Positions 11,541 through 22,199 of a stretch of DNA of 64,000 nt are shown piece after piece. The stretch lies in contig NC_089744.1 of the NCBI RefSeq assembly GCF_040412425.1, positions 33,441,743-33,505,742 of the forward strand, written 5' to 3'. Made by a program: the position numbers and the translations under genes. Within the stretch, counting starts at the first letter, position 1. Each line of letters opens with the position of its first letter. The notes under the pieces are model-generated. The model ran no database searches. It was given only the letters and a program-made list of their open reading frames with translations, and was not told where the DNA came from. The DNA is from Macrobrachium rosenbergii. Taxonomy: Eukaryota > Arthropoda > Malacostraca > Decapoda > Palaemonidae.

Positions 11541-12620
11541 GTGGCGGACGTGACCCTCGCCCCGAAGGCCCCAGCCTGCTCTGTGACATCAGCACAGGTC
11601 AGCCCCGCCCTTTGGTTCCAGCCTCACGCGCGCCAGGTATTCGACATAATTCACGGCCTCTCACACCCCTCTGGCAGGACCACGGCCAAACTGCTTTCAA
11701 AAAAGTTCGTCTGGCACGGGTGCAAGGACGCCACGGCCTGGGCAAAACAGTGCCTGCAGTGCCAGACCAGTAAGGTGGGTCATCACACGCAGTCGGGGGT
11801 AGGCGAAGTTCCCACAGCCAGGGCGCCGCTTCGCCACATCCACATCGACATCGTCGGGCCCTTCCCCATCAGGCGGATCCAGATACCTCCTGACGGTGGT
11901 AGACCGTTCGACGAGGTGGCCCGGCCACACCCATGCAAGAAGCCATCACCAGCGCGTGCGCCGAGGCCCTGCTCTCCAGTTGGGTTAGCCGCCGGCGTCC
12001 CGGACCACATCACAACCGACAGGGGCCCCGCTTTCTCTCTGAGTTGTGGTCCGCCCTGGCTCAACTGCTGGGAACCACGCACCACACCACCACAGCGTAC
12101 AACCCAGCGGCCAACGGCCTGGTCGAACAGTTCCACAGGTCCCCTAAAGTCATCCCTCATGGCCCGCTGCACCACCGGGACTGGAAACATCAGCTGCCGT
12201 GGGTCCTCCTCGGTTGAGAACCGCCCCCAGAGCCGACGGCACCCCATCTGCAGCTGAACAAACCTATGGGGAACCCCTCGTGGTGCCGGGAGAGCTCGTG
12301 ACGGATGAACGCCACTCCCCATCACTGCAGAGGCTCCGCGACGTGGCCCGGCAAGTTAAGCCCCCTTGCAGGCGCTCATACATCGACAAAGCAACCACCT
12401 TCATGCCGCCACAGCTGTCATCTGCCACCCACGTCTTCGTCCAGAGTCGGCGCCGTCCGCCCACCACTAACCAAGCCCTACAGGGGACCCTTCCGCGTGC
12501 TGGAACGAAACAGCAAGGCGTTCCAGCTGGCACTCCCTGGCAAGGACGACTGGGTTTCAATAGACCGGTTAAAGCCCGCCTTTCTGTCGGAGAGTCCCGA
12601 CAGCGACGCAGCACCCCTTC
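11541..12620 (+). pseudogene. Gypsy integrase (frameshifted)
   Basis: The zinc-binding HHCC module is seen in 'FDIIHGLSHPSGRTT' and 'CLQCQTSKVGHH' (~11640-11790). The core opens with 'LRHIHIDIVGPFP' (~11833-11871), carrying the first catalytic D. The later core appears in other frames, 'HHNRQGPRFLSELW' (normally ITTDRG..F.S.LW) and 'YNPAANGLVEQFHR' (~12100-12140), which includes the catalytic E region. The C-terminal part 'TKPYRGPFRVLERNSKAFQL' then 'DDWVSIDRLKPAFL' (~12470-12580) is the GPY/F-type tail domain of chromointegrases. Confidence 0.88.
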
Positions 12621-12802
12621 CACCCAACCGCACTCCAGCACGCCCTCACCCCGCGCAGGCGCGCCGCCCCAGGAAGGGACCGCCCAACCAGCAGCCTCAC
12701 AGGCGGGAGACCCCTCCGTTATCTTCAAGGAGCCGCGGCACCCTTCAGCGCCCCAGCAGATACAGGGATTAGTCAGACGCGTCCCTCGTCTTGGGAAGTA
12801 TT

Positions 12803-13227
12803 TGTAAAGTCACCACATCGGCGCCAGCGTAGTGTTTCGCGGCGCCATTAATTAAGTCTCCGCTGAGCATGTTTTCTTTGGTGACTTCCCATTTTCTTCA
12901 AGCTCAATTAGTCACGCCTAAAAACGTGCCAGGTCACGCATTTTTAATCATTTTTACTTTATGCGTATTTATACAAATGTCACACATTGTGTATCACATG
13001 TTTCTTCATTCACAGGCATCAAGACTGTATCCATATTGTAGTTCTGTATGTTTTGTATTGTAATTTGTACTCGTTCACTGCATATTATTGTTTATTGTTT
13101 CGACCTCAGGTCACAGTCAATTCCATTGTCTCTCGCGGGCCGGCGTCAGTCGGCCGCTATATAAACTGCCTGGATCTGTAATAAAGTAGCAGTAACTTTT
13201 ACCTGCTCGTTTCTTTGACACCTTACA
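12803..13227 (+). repeat. Gypsy 3' LTR
   Basis: 425 bp, TGTAAAGTCACC to CACCTTACA, matching the 5' LTR with a few indels: a 5-bp AATTA block absent, one extra A in a poly-A run, and a small rearranged GC-rich patch near 13136-13155. The polypurine tract upstream is weak (TTGGGAAGTATT). Confidence 0.92.
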
Positions 13228-13309
13228 GGGTGAGTGGACTCCACTATCACAGGTCTTCGTCCAATAGACCTCTCTATTCTCAAAGTCCCAAATTTGGGTT
13301 GCTGCTCCG

Positions 13310-15240
13310 TTGATTGCCGGGATTCGGGAGTTGACCCAGCCCTCTCCAGACGATTCGGCCTTGAGCGGAGGTGTTTCTGAAGACGCCGCGGATCTTGACC
13401 TCGGCCTTGAATCTCCGAACATTGTCCCGGAGCATCAAGCAGGTAAGGGGGTAAGTGAGGCAGGTCCTTCCCTGTTTAGCTCTCCTTCTTCCACCGTTTC
13501 CTCCTTTAAAGGTTTCTCTAAATCCTCATACCTTACGGACGGTTCTGGATCTATTGTCCCTAAGGTAAAGTCTGTGAGGAAGAAGACCTTACCAACTCTA
13601 GCAGGTCGATCTGAGGTTCCTTCGGCGGCGGCACGGGCGGCAAGCCCCGTTCCGTCAACGAGTACAGCCTCCCCCTCCGGGATACAAGCAGAGTCTCAGT
13701 CGCAGCAAGTGGTTCCCCCTCCTCCTGCCTTCGATACGGACTCTTTCGTCGAACTCCTCCTTGAGAGAATCGACGCGAGAGTCGACAGCAAGCTTTCTGG
13801 TCTTTCCAATTCATTTCAATCTCTTTCGGAAAAGGTAGAGTCACAGCAGGAATTGATCCAAGGACTTGCCGATAGCGGACCTCGTTCTAAGTCCCATTCT
13901 GTTCCTGACCCCTCCACTCTCCCTCCCTTCGATCTGGGGAATCCTTGGCGTCTGGCCCTTTATGCTCCCGAACACGAAGGTACTCTCACCATAGAGGGTT
14001 TGGGCACAAGGAGACTGGAGGAATTAGAATTCTATCCTCTGGACCTGACATCTCCCTTCACAGGTTTTGCCAGGCTGAGGGAGGAGGTTTGGAACAGGTC
14101 TGATAAAGTCCCTAAGGAGACCGTTATCTATCCTCGGGACCAAGCCCAGTCGTCTTTGATGAGGACACTTACGGAGTGGCAAGCGGAGAACACTAGGCTC
14201 ACACCAGCCAAGGGAGTGTTCACTATGTTCACTTTAGGTGATATTCTCCTTCCTCCTTGTACTTCGAAAGTGGCCTCTCTGACTAGTCAGGCTTGCTTAG
14301 AAGGTAAACCCTCCCTCATCTCGGAGACGGACCCAACATCTCGTCTTTCCCGGGGCACCGAAGTTCTGGAAGGGAGCCCCTAATACGTTTACGGTGTCTC
14401 GTCTTGACCCAGACTGCGCTTCTGACCTGTTCAGTGAGCAGCTCCCTAAGATCCCGGAGTCGCTCCTGAAAGTGGAAGCTGAAAGTAAGGATAGGCTCGC
14501 CAGGTCTTTGAACTCCCTGACTTTGGCAGAAGCAACTTCTTTGGTTTATAGGGAAGATTCTTTGTTCCAGGTCTTGACGAAATCTCTCTTGGCGAGTTTT
14601 CAACAAGACCTGTTTGACTTTATGACTGCCCGACTGGCCTGCCGGAAGCATATCTTTTCGGCAGCCACAGTTCAGCATGAACCAAATAAGCTTCTGAAGA
14701 GTTCTATCTGGGGAGCTAATCTTTTCCCCCAAGAAGAAGTTGACGCAGTCTTATCTGAGGTGGCTAGGGTCAATCAGAGTCTCCGTTTCGTTGGGGTCTG
14801 CCCTATAAACGGAAGCAGTCAGATCTTGCCGGGCCTTCCCAAAGTCCGGCAAGAAATTTACATTTCAAACGCCCCCGGCTCAGTCCTTTGTCCAGGTTCC
14901 CTTACAGGATCAGCCATCAACCTCTTCCTCCCAACCTCCGCCTCAGTATGTCCCTGGTGCACCGTCACATCAGTCTCTTGCTGCCCCCTCCCGTCTCCTC
15001 CCCGGCTTTCAATGCTTCATATGAAAGCCAGGGGAAATTTCGCTCTGGGCAGTCAACCAGAGGCAACAGGCCCCGAGGCTATGTTAGGGGAAGAGGAGCC
15101 CCGCCCTCTCTCCCAGGAACAAGGGAAGTCGAGGCTCCAGAGGGAGGAAGCAAACACAGGACCGATGACATACATCCAGTGGGCGGGAGGCTGTACCATT
15201 TCGGGCCCGGTGGACCTTCTGTCCCTGGGCTCAGAGTATA
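13310..15240 (+). pseudogene. DIRS A gag-like ORF (one main frameshift)
   Basis: The first segment 13310-14383 is Ser/Pro-rich, with 'LLERIDARVDSKLSGLSNSF' (helical) and 'PPFDLGNPWRLALYAPE'. After a frame change near 14390 it continues with 'LNSLTLAEATSL', 'RLACRKHIFSAATVQHEPNK' and 'SSIWGANLFPQEEV', the usual helical gag core of DIRS elements. A basic Gly/Arg-rich tail (~15040-15130, 'QSTRGNRPRGYVRGRG') suggests nucleic-acid binding. The role by family is a structural RNA-binding protein. There is no zinc knuckle in this part. Confidence 0.75.
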
Positions 15241-16985
15241 GTTTTCAAGGGCCTAGGTTGGAGTTGGATCGACGGTCCCCTCCACCAGTCAGGTTTTATC
15301 AGACACCAACCAAGGATCTTGAGGACTTTGTGGAAGATCTTTTACAGAAACAGGCCATAAGGAAAGTGAGGACACTGAAGTTCCAAGGCAGGCTCTTCAG
15401 TGTTCCTAAGAAGGGTTCCGACAAGCGGAGAGTAATTCTGGACTTGTCCCGTCTGAATTCCTACATTAAATTTGCGACAAGTTTCGGATGCTTACAGTCT
15501 CCCAAGTTCGGACCCTACTGCCCCATGGAGCCGTAACCACCTCTTTAGATCTTTCTGACGCCTATTATCACGTCCCGGTTGCGAGAAGGTTCTCCCCCTT
15601 TCTGGGGTTCAGGGTCGGAAGGCAGGCATATTCCTTCAAGGTGATGCCTTTCGGCCTCAACGTAGCCCCAAGGATTTTCACCAAGTTGACAGACACGGTC
15701 GTACAACAACTCCGGTCTCAAGGGATAATGCTGGCTGCGTATCTAGACGACTGGATCATCTGGGCATCCAGCGTCGAGGAATGCCGGAGGGTTACAACCG
15801 TGGTGGTCAGCTTTCTGGAATCTCTGGGCTTCCGTGTAAACAGGGAGAAGTCCCGCCTGGTTCCGAGCAGTTGTTTTCAATGGCTAGGAATCCAGTGGGA
15901 TCTGAATTCTCACAAGCTATCTCTTCCTCCTCCCAAGAGGAAAGAGATAGCCAGAGCAACCAGGCAGTTTCTCAAGTCCAAATGAGCCTCTCGACGGGCC
16001 CAAGAAAGAGTCTTGGGCTCCCTTCAGTTCGCTTCAGTGACAGATCTGTTGCTGAAGACAAAACTGAAAGATATAAACAGAGTGTGGCGGAGTCAAGCAA
16101 ATATCAGGCTCAGAGACAAGGTGTCTCTGATTCCTCCCATCTTGAAGAAGAGACTCGGCCTTGGTCAACTGTCAAGAGCCTGTCCAAGTCAGTTTCCCTT
16201 CAATTTCCTCCTCCGGCGTTGGTTATCCACACAGACGCCTCCCTAAGCGGGTGGGGAGGATATTCTCAACACCAAGAAGTGCAGGGGACTTGGTCCCCCA
16301 TGTTCCGCCAGTTCCATATAAACGTTCCGGAGGCCATGGCGGTCTTCCTTACCTTAAAAAGCTTCTTCCTCCCAAGAAGATTCATATAAGACTGGTTCTG
16401 GACAGCGCCACGATAGTCCACTGCATAAACAGGGGAGGTTCAAAATCCAGCCGGATCAACCAGGTAATGATTGCACTTTTCTCCTTGGCGTGCAAGAACA
16501 AGTGGCATCTGTCGGCCACTCATCTTGCAGGGGTCCGGAATGTCGTGGCGGATTCTCTATCGAGGACAACTCCCCTCGGGTCGGAGTGGTCCCTAGACAG
16601 GAACTCATTCAATTGGATCTGCAACCAAGTTCCGGGCCTGGAGGTAGATTTGTTCGCAACCAAGCTCAACAAGCTCAACAAGCTCCCTTATTATGTGGCT
16701 CCCAACCTGGACCCTCAAGCTCTTTCCACGGACGCAATGTCATTGGATTGGAACAGGTGGAAGAAGATTTATCTGTTCCCTCCAGTAAACTTGTTGTTAA
16801 AGGTCCTTCACAAACTCAGGACATTCAAGGGTCAAGTAGCTCTAGTGGCTCCCTACTGGCCAAAGAGCAACTGGTTTCCACTTCTGCTGGAACTGAAACT
16901 TCGCCACATCCAAATCCCCAGTCCAAAACTAACACAAGTAGTACAAACTCAGACTGTGTCAGCTTCCTCAAGAATTCAAAATGCC
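15241..16985 (+). pseudogene. DIRS A reverse transcriptase, RNase H and MT-like domain (frameshifted)
   Basis: RT fingers 'FQGRLFSVPKKGSDKRRVIL' (~15380-15440), a frame change near 15488, then 'SLDLSDAYYHVPV', 'FKVMPFGLNVAPRIFTKLTD' and 'AAYLDDWIIWAS', so the YLDD active site is intact. RNase H starts at 'VIHTDASLSGWGGYS' (~16225-16265) and resumes after a frame change at 'LVLDSATIVHCINRGG' and 'HLAGVRNVVADSLSR'. Next comes 'VDLFATKLN...DAMSLDWNRW...LFPPV...VALVAPYWPKSNWFP' (~16640-16880), the position called a Dam-like methyltransferase in DIRS elements. The DPPY-type motif reads FPPV, so activity is doubtful. Confidence 0.9.
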
Positions 16986-17036
16986 CTGGCTTTGTGGACT
17001 TTATGAAATTTGGGGCTCAAAGGGATGCTAATCCTG

Positions 17037-17978
17037 TCAATACCATGTTCTTGGAATCAGATAAGCGGGTCTCTACTCTTCGGCAGTACGACTCAGCAGT
17101 TAAGAAGCTAGCACTCTTTTTGAAAGAATCTGATGCTACAGTAATGACCATAAATTTGGCAATCTCCTTTTTTAGGTCACTGTTTGAGAAGGGTTTAGCC
17201 TCCAGTACTGGTACTACAGTCAAGTCGGCTTTACGGAAAGTATTTTTGTACGGTTTCAAAATTGACCTCACAGATCCTTACTTTTCTTCCATCCCTAAGG
17301 CCTGTGCATGGCTGAGACCAGTAATCCATCCACATACGGTTTCCTGGTTTTTGAATGACGTGTTGAAGTTAGCTTCAGATATCGACAATCAGTCTTGTCC
17401 CTACCTTTCCTTATTGAGAAAAATGTTGTTCTTAGTTAGCCTAGCTCTCGGGTGCTAGAATTTCAGAGCTGTCTGCACTCTCTAGGGAATCCAACCATGT
17501 TGACTTCCTTCCATCAGGGAGGTTTTGCTGATTCTCACCCTAAATTCCTAGCCAAAAATGAAGATCCGCAGAATAGGTGGTCGCCTTGGAAAAATTCTCC
17601 CCCTTCCTCAAGACCTGTCCCTATGTCCAGTTCATACATTGAGGGCTTATTTAGACAGGTCCTCTCACATCTCATCTGGGCTCTCTTTATCAGAGAAGGG
17701 GAGGTAATATCTCTATGTCTGCTATTAGACAACAAATCCTTTACTTCATCAAACAGGCTAATCCTGACTCAGTCCCAAGAGTTCATGATATTAGAGCTGT
17801 GGCCACCTCCATTAACTACTTCCATTACATGAATTTCACGGATCTTACCAAGTACACTGGTTGGAAGTCACCCTTGGTTTTCAAATGTCACTATTTGAAA
17901 TCCTTAGAAGCTCTTAAATTCTCAACAGTCACGGCAGGGAACGTTGTCCCTCCCTCTAGTACCCTTTCTGATTCCTAG
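17037..17978 (+). pseudogene. DIRS A tyrosine recombinase (broken)
   Basis: The N-terminal core-binding part 'KRVSTLRQYDSAVKKLALFL' is open to 17458. There the frame ends exactly where the first catalytic Arg motif (RISELSAL) begins in a different frame (~17456-17480). Stops disrupt 17500-17710. The C-terminal catalytic part is open again (17715-17978): 'VHDIRAVATS' gives the H-x-x-R pair, and 'GWKSPLVFKCHYLKS' gives the Trp and nucleophile Tyr of the family. By family it would integrate the circular cDNA without terminal duplication. Confidence 0.85.
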
Positions 17979-18302
17979 TCAATTCTTTCTCCACTGCCTC
18001 AGTTATCCCCTTACAGTCATTTCAGTCAGGCGTGCCTTAACATTATCCCCTGACCGTGTTATCTGTATATTTGTCTAAATGACACATTTATGTTACAATG
18101 TTTTCAATTTTGTATAATTATTTTGTTTAAGTATATTTTTACATTGTCATGTTAATTTTAAGCTCCCATCAGTTCCATTTGTACATTACTTGTTATTATT
18201 GCTAGCAATTAAATTATTTGGTGGACCTTTGGTCTTCTGTTCCCCTTACATTTTGTTATCTCTTACAGTATAAGAATGATATTTATTTCTCTGTTAATTT
18301 TT

Positions 18303-18389
18303 CACCGGCTGACACAGGACCCGATCCAGAAAAGGGATTTTGACAAAGGAAAAATCTATTTCTGGAGAGGGGACCTTGTCACCCAGTGA
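18303..18389 (+). repeat. DIRS A internal complementary region (ICR)
   Basis: The first ~28 bp (CACCGGCTGACACAGGACCC...) copies the inner part of the right terminal repeat. The next ~59 bp (GGGATTTTGACAAAGGAAA...GTCACCCAGTGA) copies the left terminal repeat. This fused right-end/left-end sequence is the ICR, which in DIRS1 elements templates closure of the circular cDNA. The outermost ~30 bp of one arm is missing from the fusion. Confidence 0.8.
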
Positions 18390-18579
18390 CCCACCTGTCA
18401 TGTGTTGTCTCCCCCCCATAGTAAACATCATTCTAGTGAGGTGGTGCTTTCATGGAATGCGGCTAGCGTTGATTTGTGTACTGTCCGCGAGTGGTGCATG
18501 GGTTTGTAACGGCACCTCTCAGTGGGACTTTTGACTTTGGAATCTCTATAGGATAAGGTTCCGTGTTTTTATAGTTCAC

Positions 18580-18765
18580 CCTTTTCCATACACGACTCCA
18601 TCTAATGGAGCTCGCTCTGGGGGTAGTAACTCCAGCATTTCATTTAGCTTTCTCTGGTATCTAGCAACGGAATTACCTAGAAATAAGTGCTGAATGGACT
18701 TTTTCACCGGGTGACACGGTCCCCTCTCCAGAAATAGATTTTTCCTTTGTCAAAATCCCTTTTTT
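18580..18765 (+). repeat. DIRS A right inverted terminal repeat
   Basis: Reverse complement of the left repeat (7963-8153), ending CCCTTTTTT. The next base begins element B. Confidence 0.85.
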
Positions 18766-19282
18766 ATATAAGCTACTTACCAAGTAATTACATAGCTGAA
18801 TCCCACATCATAGGAGGTGGGATGCCAGGGTTATCTATCCTAATACATTAAAATTAGTAAAGTAAAGAAATAGAATTATTGCTAGCATTAGTTAAAATGC
18901 TTGCTGGTTCCTTACCAAGTTGAGAGAGCTGCTACAGGAAAGTACCGCCTCTGGATGGCACTCATCTCAACACAGCGGCATGGCGGTGTAGCCAGGAGTC
19001 GCCTGCTACATAGCAGGATTTCTTTGTTGCAAAGGAGTGTCCGATCGCATACAAAGAATAATCAAGTCGCCCCTGCCCTGGGCACAGTACACTACCAGAA
19101 AAACACAACCAGAGAATAAATAAAAACAAAACAATCACCTAAAGCCAAACGTTACAGCATACCATTGCCCAACCACTGTGGATAAAAACTGGTGAGCACT
19201 CAAAATACCAAGTACCCCTGGCTCCCCTACGACTCAATACCTTGGATCAAGGCGAAAAAATAGGAAGGATGAAGGAAGCTTC

Positions 19283-20183
19283 CTACACTCCTTCTCCCAA
19301 CATCACACCAGCAATCGAAATAGGACGCAAGGTACTGCAATTTTCATAGACAGTTTCAATGTCACGCAAATAATGAGCTGCAAACACTGATTTGCATTTC
19401 CAAAAGATTGTTTGTATGATCGAGGTAATAGACAAATTATGCCTAAAACCCAGGGACGTGGCAACTGCCCTCACTTCATGCGCTTTGACTTTCACTATGG
19501 GCAACGTAACTTCGTCAATTTGCGAGTGTGCTCCTATAATTGAATCCTTAATGAAAAACGCCAAGGCATTTTTCGAAAGAGGGCGAGAAGAATCCTTAAC
19601 TGAGCACCAAAGGTTGCTCGACAGCCCACGGATCTTTTCCGTTCTCAGTAAATAGTACCTTAATGCCCTTACAAGGCAAAGGGTTCTCTCCACTTCGTCT
19701 GGACCTAGGACATCTATTAAACTTTTAATAACGAATGGGTGAGGCCAGGGGTTGGCAGAGGACTCATTCTTAGCTAAGAATCATAAGGTAAATGAGCAGA
19801 TTGCATTACCTTGAGAGAATCCAACTTTTTTATCCATAGAGTGAAGCTCACTGACTCTCTTGGCCGTCGCTAACGCTACTACGAACAGAGTTTTCCTAGT
19901 AAGGCCCCTTAAGGAGGGAAATTGCAAAGGTTCAAAACGTGGCTGCTGCAACAGCCACTTCGGTACCACGTCTAAATTCCAGGCTACTAGCTCACTTCGG
20001 TACCACGTCTAAATTCCAGGCTACTAACCTATCTTCTTTTTGCTTGGTCATATCAAACGACTTGATAAGATCAGAAAGGTCCTTATTAGAGGAGAGATCT
20101 AAACCCCTATGTCTAAAAACAGAGCTCAACATTGCTTTGTAGCCTTTAATGGCTGATGTGGAAAGGTTCCTGGTAGATTTCAA
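19283..20183 (-). pseudogene. DIRS B tyrosine recombinase, split by 37-bp tandem duplication
   Basis: The N-terminal part 'KSTRNLSTSAIKGYKAMLSS' is followed by '...VAWNLDVVPK' and a stop. Reading resumes at '(V)VPKWLLQQPRFEPLQF' because a 37-bp block is tandemly repeated (19956-19992 and 19993-20029), shifting frame. The first catalytic Arg is in 'ATAKRVSELHSM'. The C-terminal half has 'KAHEVRAVATSLGF' (H-x-x-R) and 'FWKCKSVFAAHYLRDIE' (Trp, Tyr nucleophile). All catalytic residues are present, but the frame is broken. Confidence 0.88.
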
Positions 20184-20387
20184 ATATTCTGTAGAAGGAA
20201 GTCACTGATTTCCGCTATAGACGTCTTAGAAGACGAGATGTTGTTTCTCCTGTACCAGTCACGGAAGACTGTCCACTTGGCTTGGTAAACTTTGCTCGAG
20301 GAAAGTCATCTACAACGAGCAATAGTGTCTCCAACTGCGTTTGAAAATCCTTTTGCTTGCACCAATCTGTAGACAGTCCGAATGCGG

Positions 20388-22092
20388 TTAGAGCCAGAGT
20401 GGACAGTCCTTGATGGAACCTTCTGAAATGCGGTTGTCTGAGTAGACTGGGTTTTTGAGGTAATAGTCTTGAAAATCCACAAGAAGCTCCAGCAAATCTG
20501 GGAACCATTCTCGGGCTGGCCTGAATGGGGCTACTAACGTCATCTTTACATTCCGATGATTTCGGAACTTGTTGAATACTTCTCTCACCATCTTGAATGG
20601 GGGAAAGGCATAAAGATCCATGTTCGACCAATCCAAAAGCATTGAATCTGTCGCCCAAGCTTGTGGATCTGGCACTGGCAGACAATATTGGGGGAGACGA
20701 TGATTTTTTGCGGTCGCAAACAGGTCTAGAATCTGTCTTCCCCACAGCTTCCACAATTCTATGCAAACTAGAGGGTTCAGAGTCCGTGGGGAGAACTTGT
20801 TTTCGATGGTTGAGTTCGTCTGCTACAACATTGCATTTCCCTTGAATGAATCTGGTTAGGATCTGGGTTCAATTCTGATCCGCCGAAATGAGAAGAGCTC
20901 TTGCTGCTTGGCAAAGGGAGAAAGAAGGAGTTCCCCCTTGTTTCCTTATATAAGATAAAGCCATGGTGTCCGAGTGGACGGACACTGTCTTCCCGGACAC
21001 TTCCGATGCAAACGCTTGCAAACCCCAGTGAATTGCTGTCAATTCCTCCACACTGATGTGCCACTTCAACTGTTCCGAAGTCCACAGGTCTGAAACTTCT
21101 TTGTCTCCCAGGAGGGCTCCCCAACCTAGGTCTGACGCGTCTGAATAAAACACTAGGTCGGGGTTCTGAGGGAGAAGTGACTTCCCTTGAGAGAGCTTGT
21201 CTGTTGAATTCCACCAAGCCAGACCTTTTATTTCCTTTATTATTGGAAAAATGAAAGAATCTGGGTGTTTCTTCCTGTTCTAGTTGACTTTCAGAAAGAA
21301 CTGTAAGTTTCTCATGTGAAGCCTTCCTAGGGTCACGAACTGCTCCATGGACGAGAGAGTTGCCAACAGGCTCATCCAACTGTTTGCAGAACAGGACTGA
21401 AGGGCGAGAAATCTGTTTATCTTCTGAAGGCAGGAGTTTATCCTTTGGGGGGAGGGAAAAACCCGAAAACTCCGAGAGCTTAACCTTATCCCCAAATCCT
21501 GGGTGAGAAGAATGGTCTTGTGAAGGTCCTCCGCACATTTTTCCTTCGACTGGGAGCAAATAAGCCAATGGTCGAGATACAATGAAATGTGGACTCCAAT
21601 CAGATGTAACCATTTTGCCACTGGGGCGAGAACACGTGTGAATACCTGTGGGGCTGTCAACAGACCAAAGCAAAGGGCTCTGAACTGGTACACTTTACGC
21701 TGGAACACAAACCTTAAAAGCTTCCTCGAATCCCGATGAGTTGGGACATGGAAGCAGGCATCTTTCATGTCTATCGAGATCATCCAATCTTCCAGACGAA
21801 TGGATGCAAGGAGGACTGGGATGTCTCCATCTTGAATTTGGTTTTCTGTACGTACAAGTTCAGGGCACTTACATCCAGGACTGGCCTCCAGCCCCCCGAG
21901 GCTTTGGGGACTACAAACAGTCGACTGTAGAACCCCAGAGATGAGGTGTTCTCGACTAGCTCGACTGCTTCTTTCTCGAGGAGAGCTGTCACTTCTTGGG
22001 AGAGGGCTGAAAACTTCTCGGAGTTTGAAGAGTAGGTCGTCAATAAAACAGACTTGTTGCTCAAGGGGGGGTTTTTCCAGAAACGGGATCAA
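20388..22092 (-). pseudogene. DIRS B reverse transcriptase, RNase H and MT-like domain
   Basis: RT: 'GFYSRLFVVPKASGGWRPVL' (~21880-21940), then 'MISIDMKDACFHVPTHRDSR', 'FRALCFGLLTAPQVFTRV' and 'LYLDHWLICS' (~21545-21575). The active-site motif is YLDH, not YLDD, so one catalytic Asp is lost. RNase H: 'FYSDASDLGWGALLGDKEVS' (~21095-21150) through 'VHSDTMALSYIRKQGG'. MT-like: 'ILDLFATAKNHRLPQY' then 'LLDWSNMDLYAFPPF' and 'MTLVAPFRPAREWFPDLL' (20480-20730). The motif order equals element A. A frame change lies at the RT start and stops lie between RT and RNase H. Confidence 0.88.
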
Positions 22093-22199
22093 GTAGCCTT
22101 CTCTTAGAACTTGGACAATCCAACTCTCCGCTCCTCTTGCTTCCTAATGCTCCCAAAAGTGGAGGAGCCTTGCCCCCACAAGTGTGCGGAGGACTAGAT

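Larger units (their letters stand above)
8154..13227 (+). mobile_element. Ty3/Gypsy (Mag-like) LTR retrotransposon nested in DIRS A
   Basis: A complete LTR-to-LTR element of 5074 bp with TG...CA LTR ends, flanked by GGGT on the left (8150-8153) and GGGT on the right (13228-13231), a 4-bp target duplication typical of Gypsy integrases. The internal order is gag, protease, RT, RNase H, integrase. Internal GC content is far higher than in the surrounding DIRS and intron DNA. LTR copies differ at only a handful of places, mostly indels, implying a young insertion. The coding region is nevertheless broken by many single-base frameshifts. Confidence 0.93.
7963..18765 (+). mobile_element. DIRS-type retroelement A (interrupted by a Gypsy element)
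   Basis: Defined by inverted terminal repeats. The left starts AAAAAAGGGATTTTGACAAA; the right ends with its reverse complement, TTTGTCAAAATCCCTTTTTT. Similarity extends ~150-190 bp inward, through a 'GTTACTACCCCC' block. Inside are gag-like, RT, RNase H, MT-like and tyrosine-recombinase regions, and near the 3' end an internal complementary region (18303-18389). That is the DIRS1-group layout. Without the Gypsy insertion it is ~5.7 kb. Several frameshifts make it non-coding as written, but the catalytic motifs are mostly intact. Confidence 0.9.
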
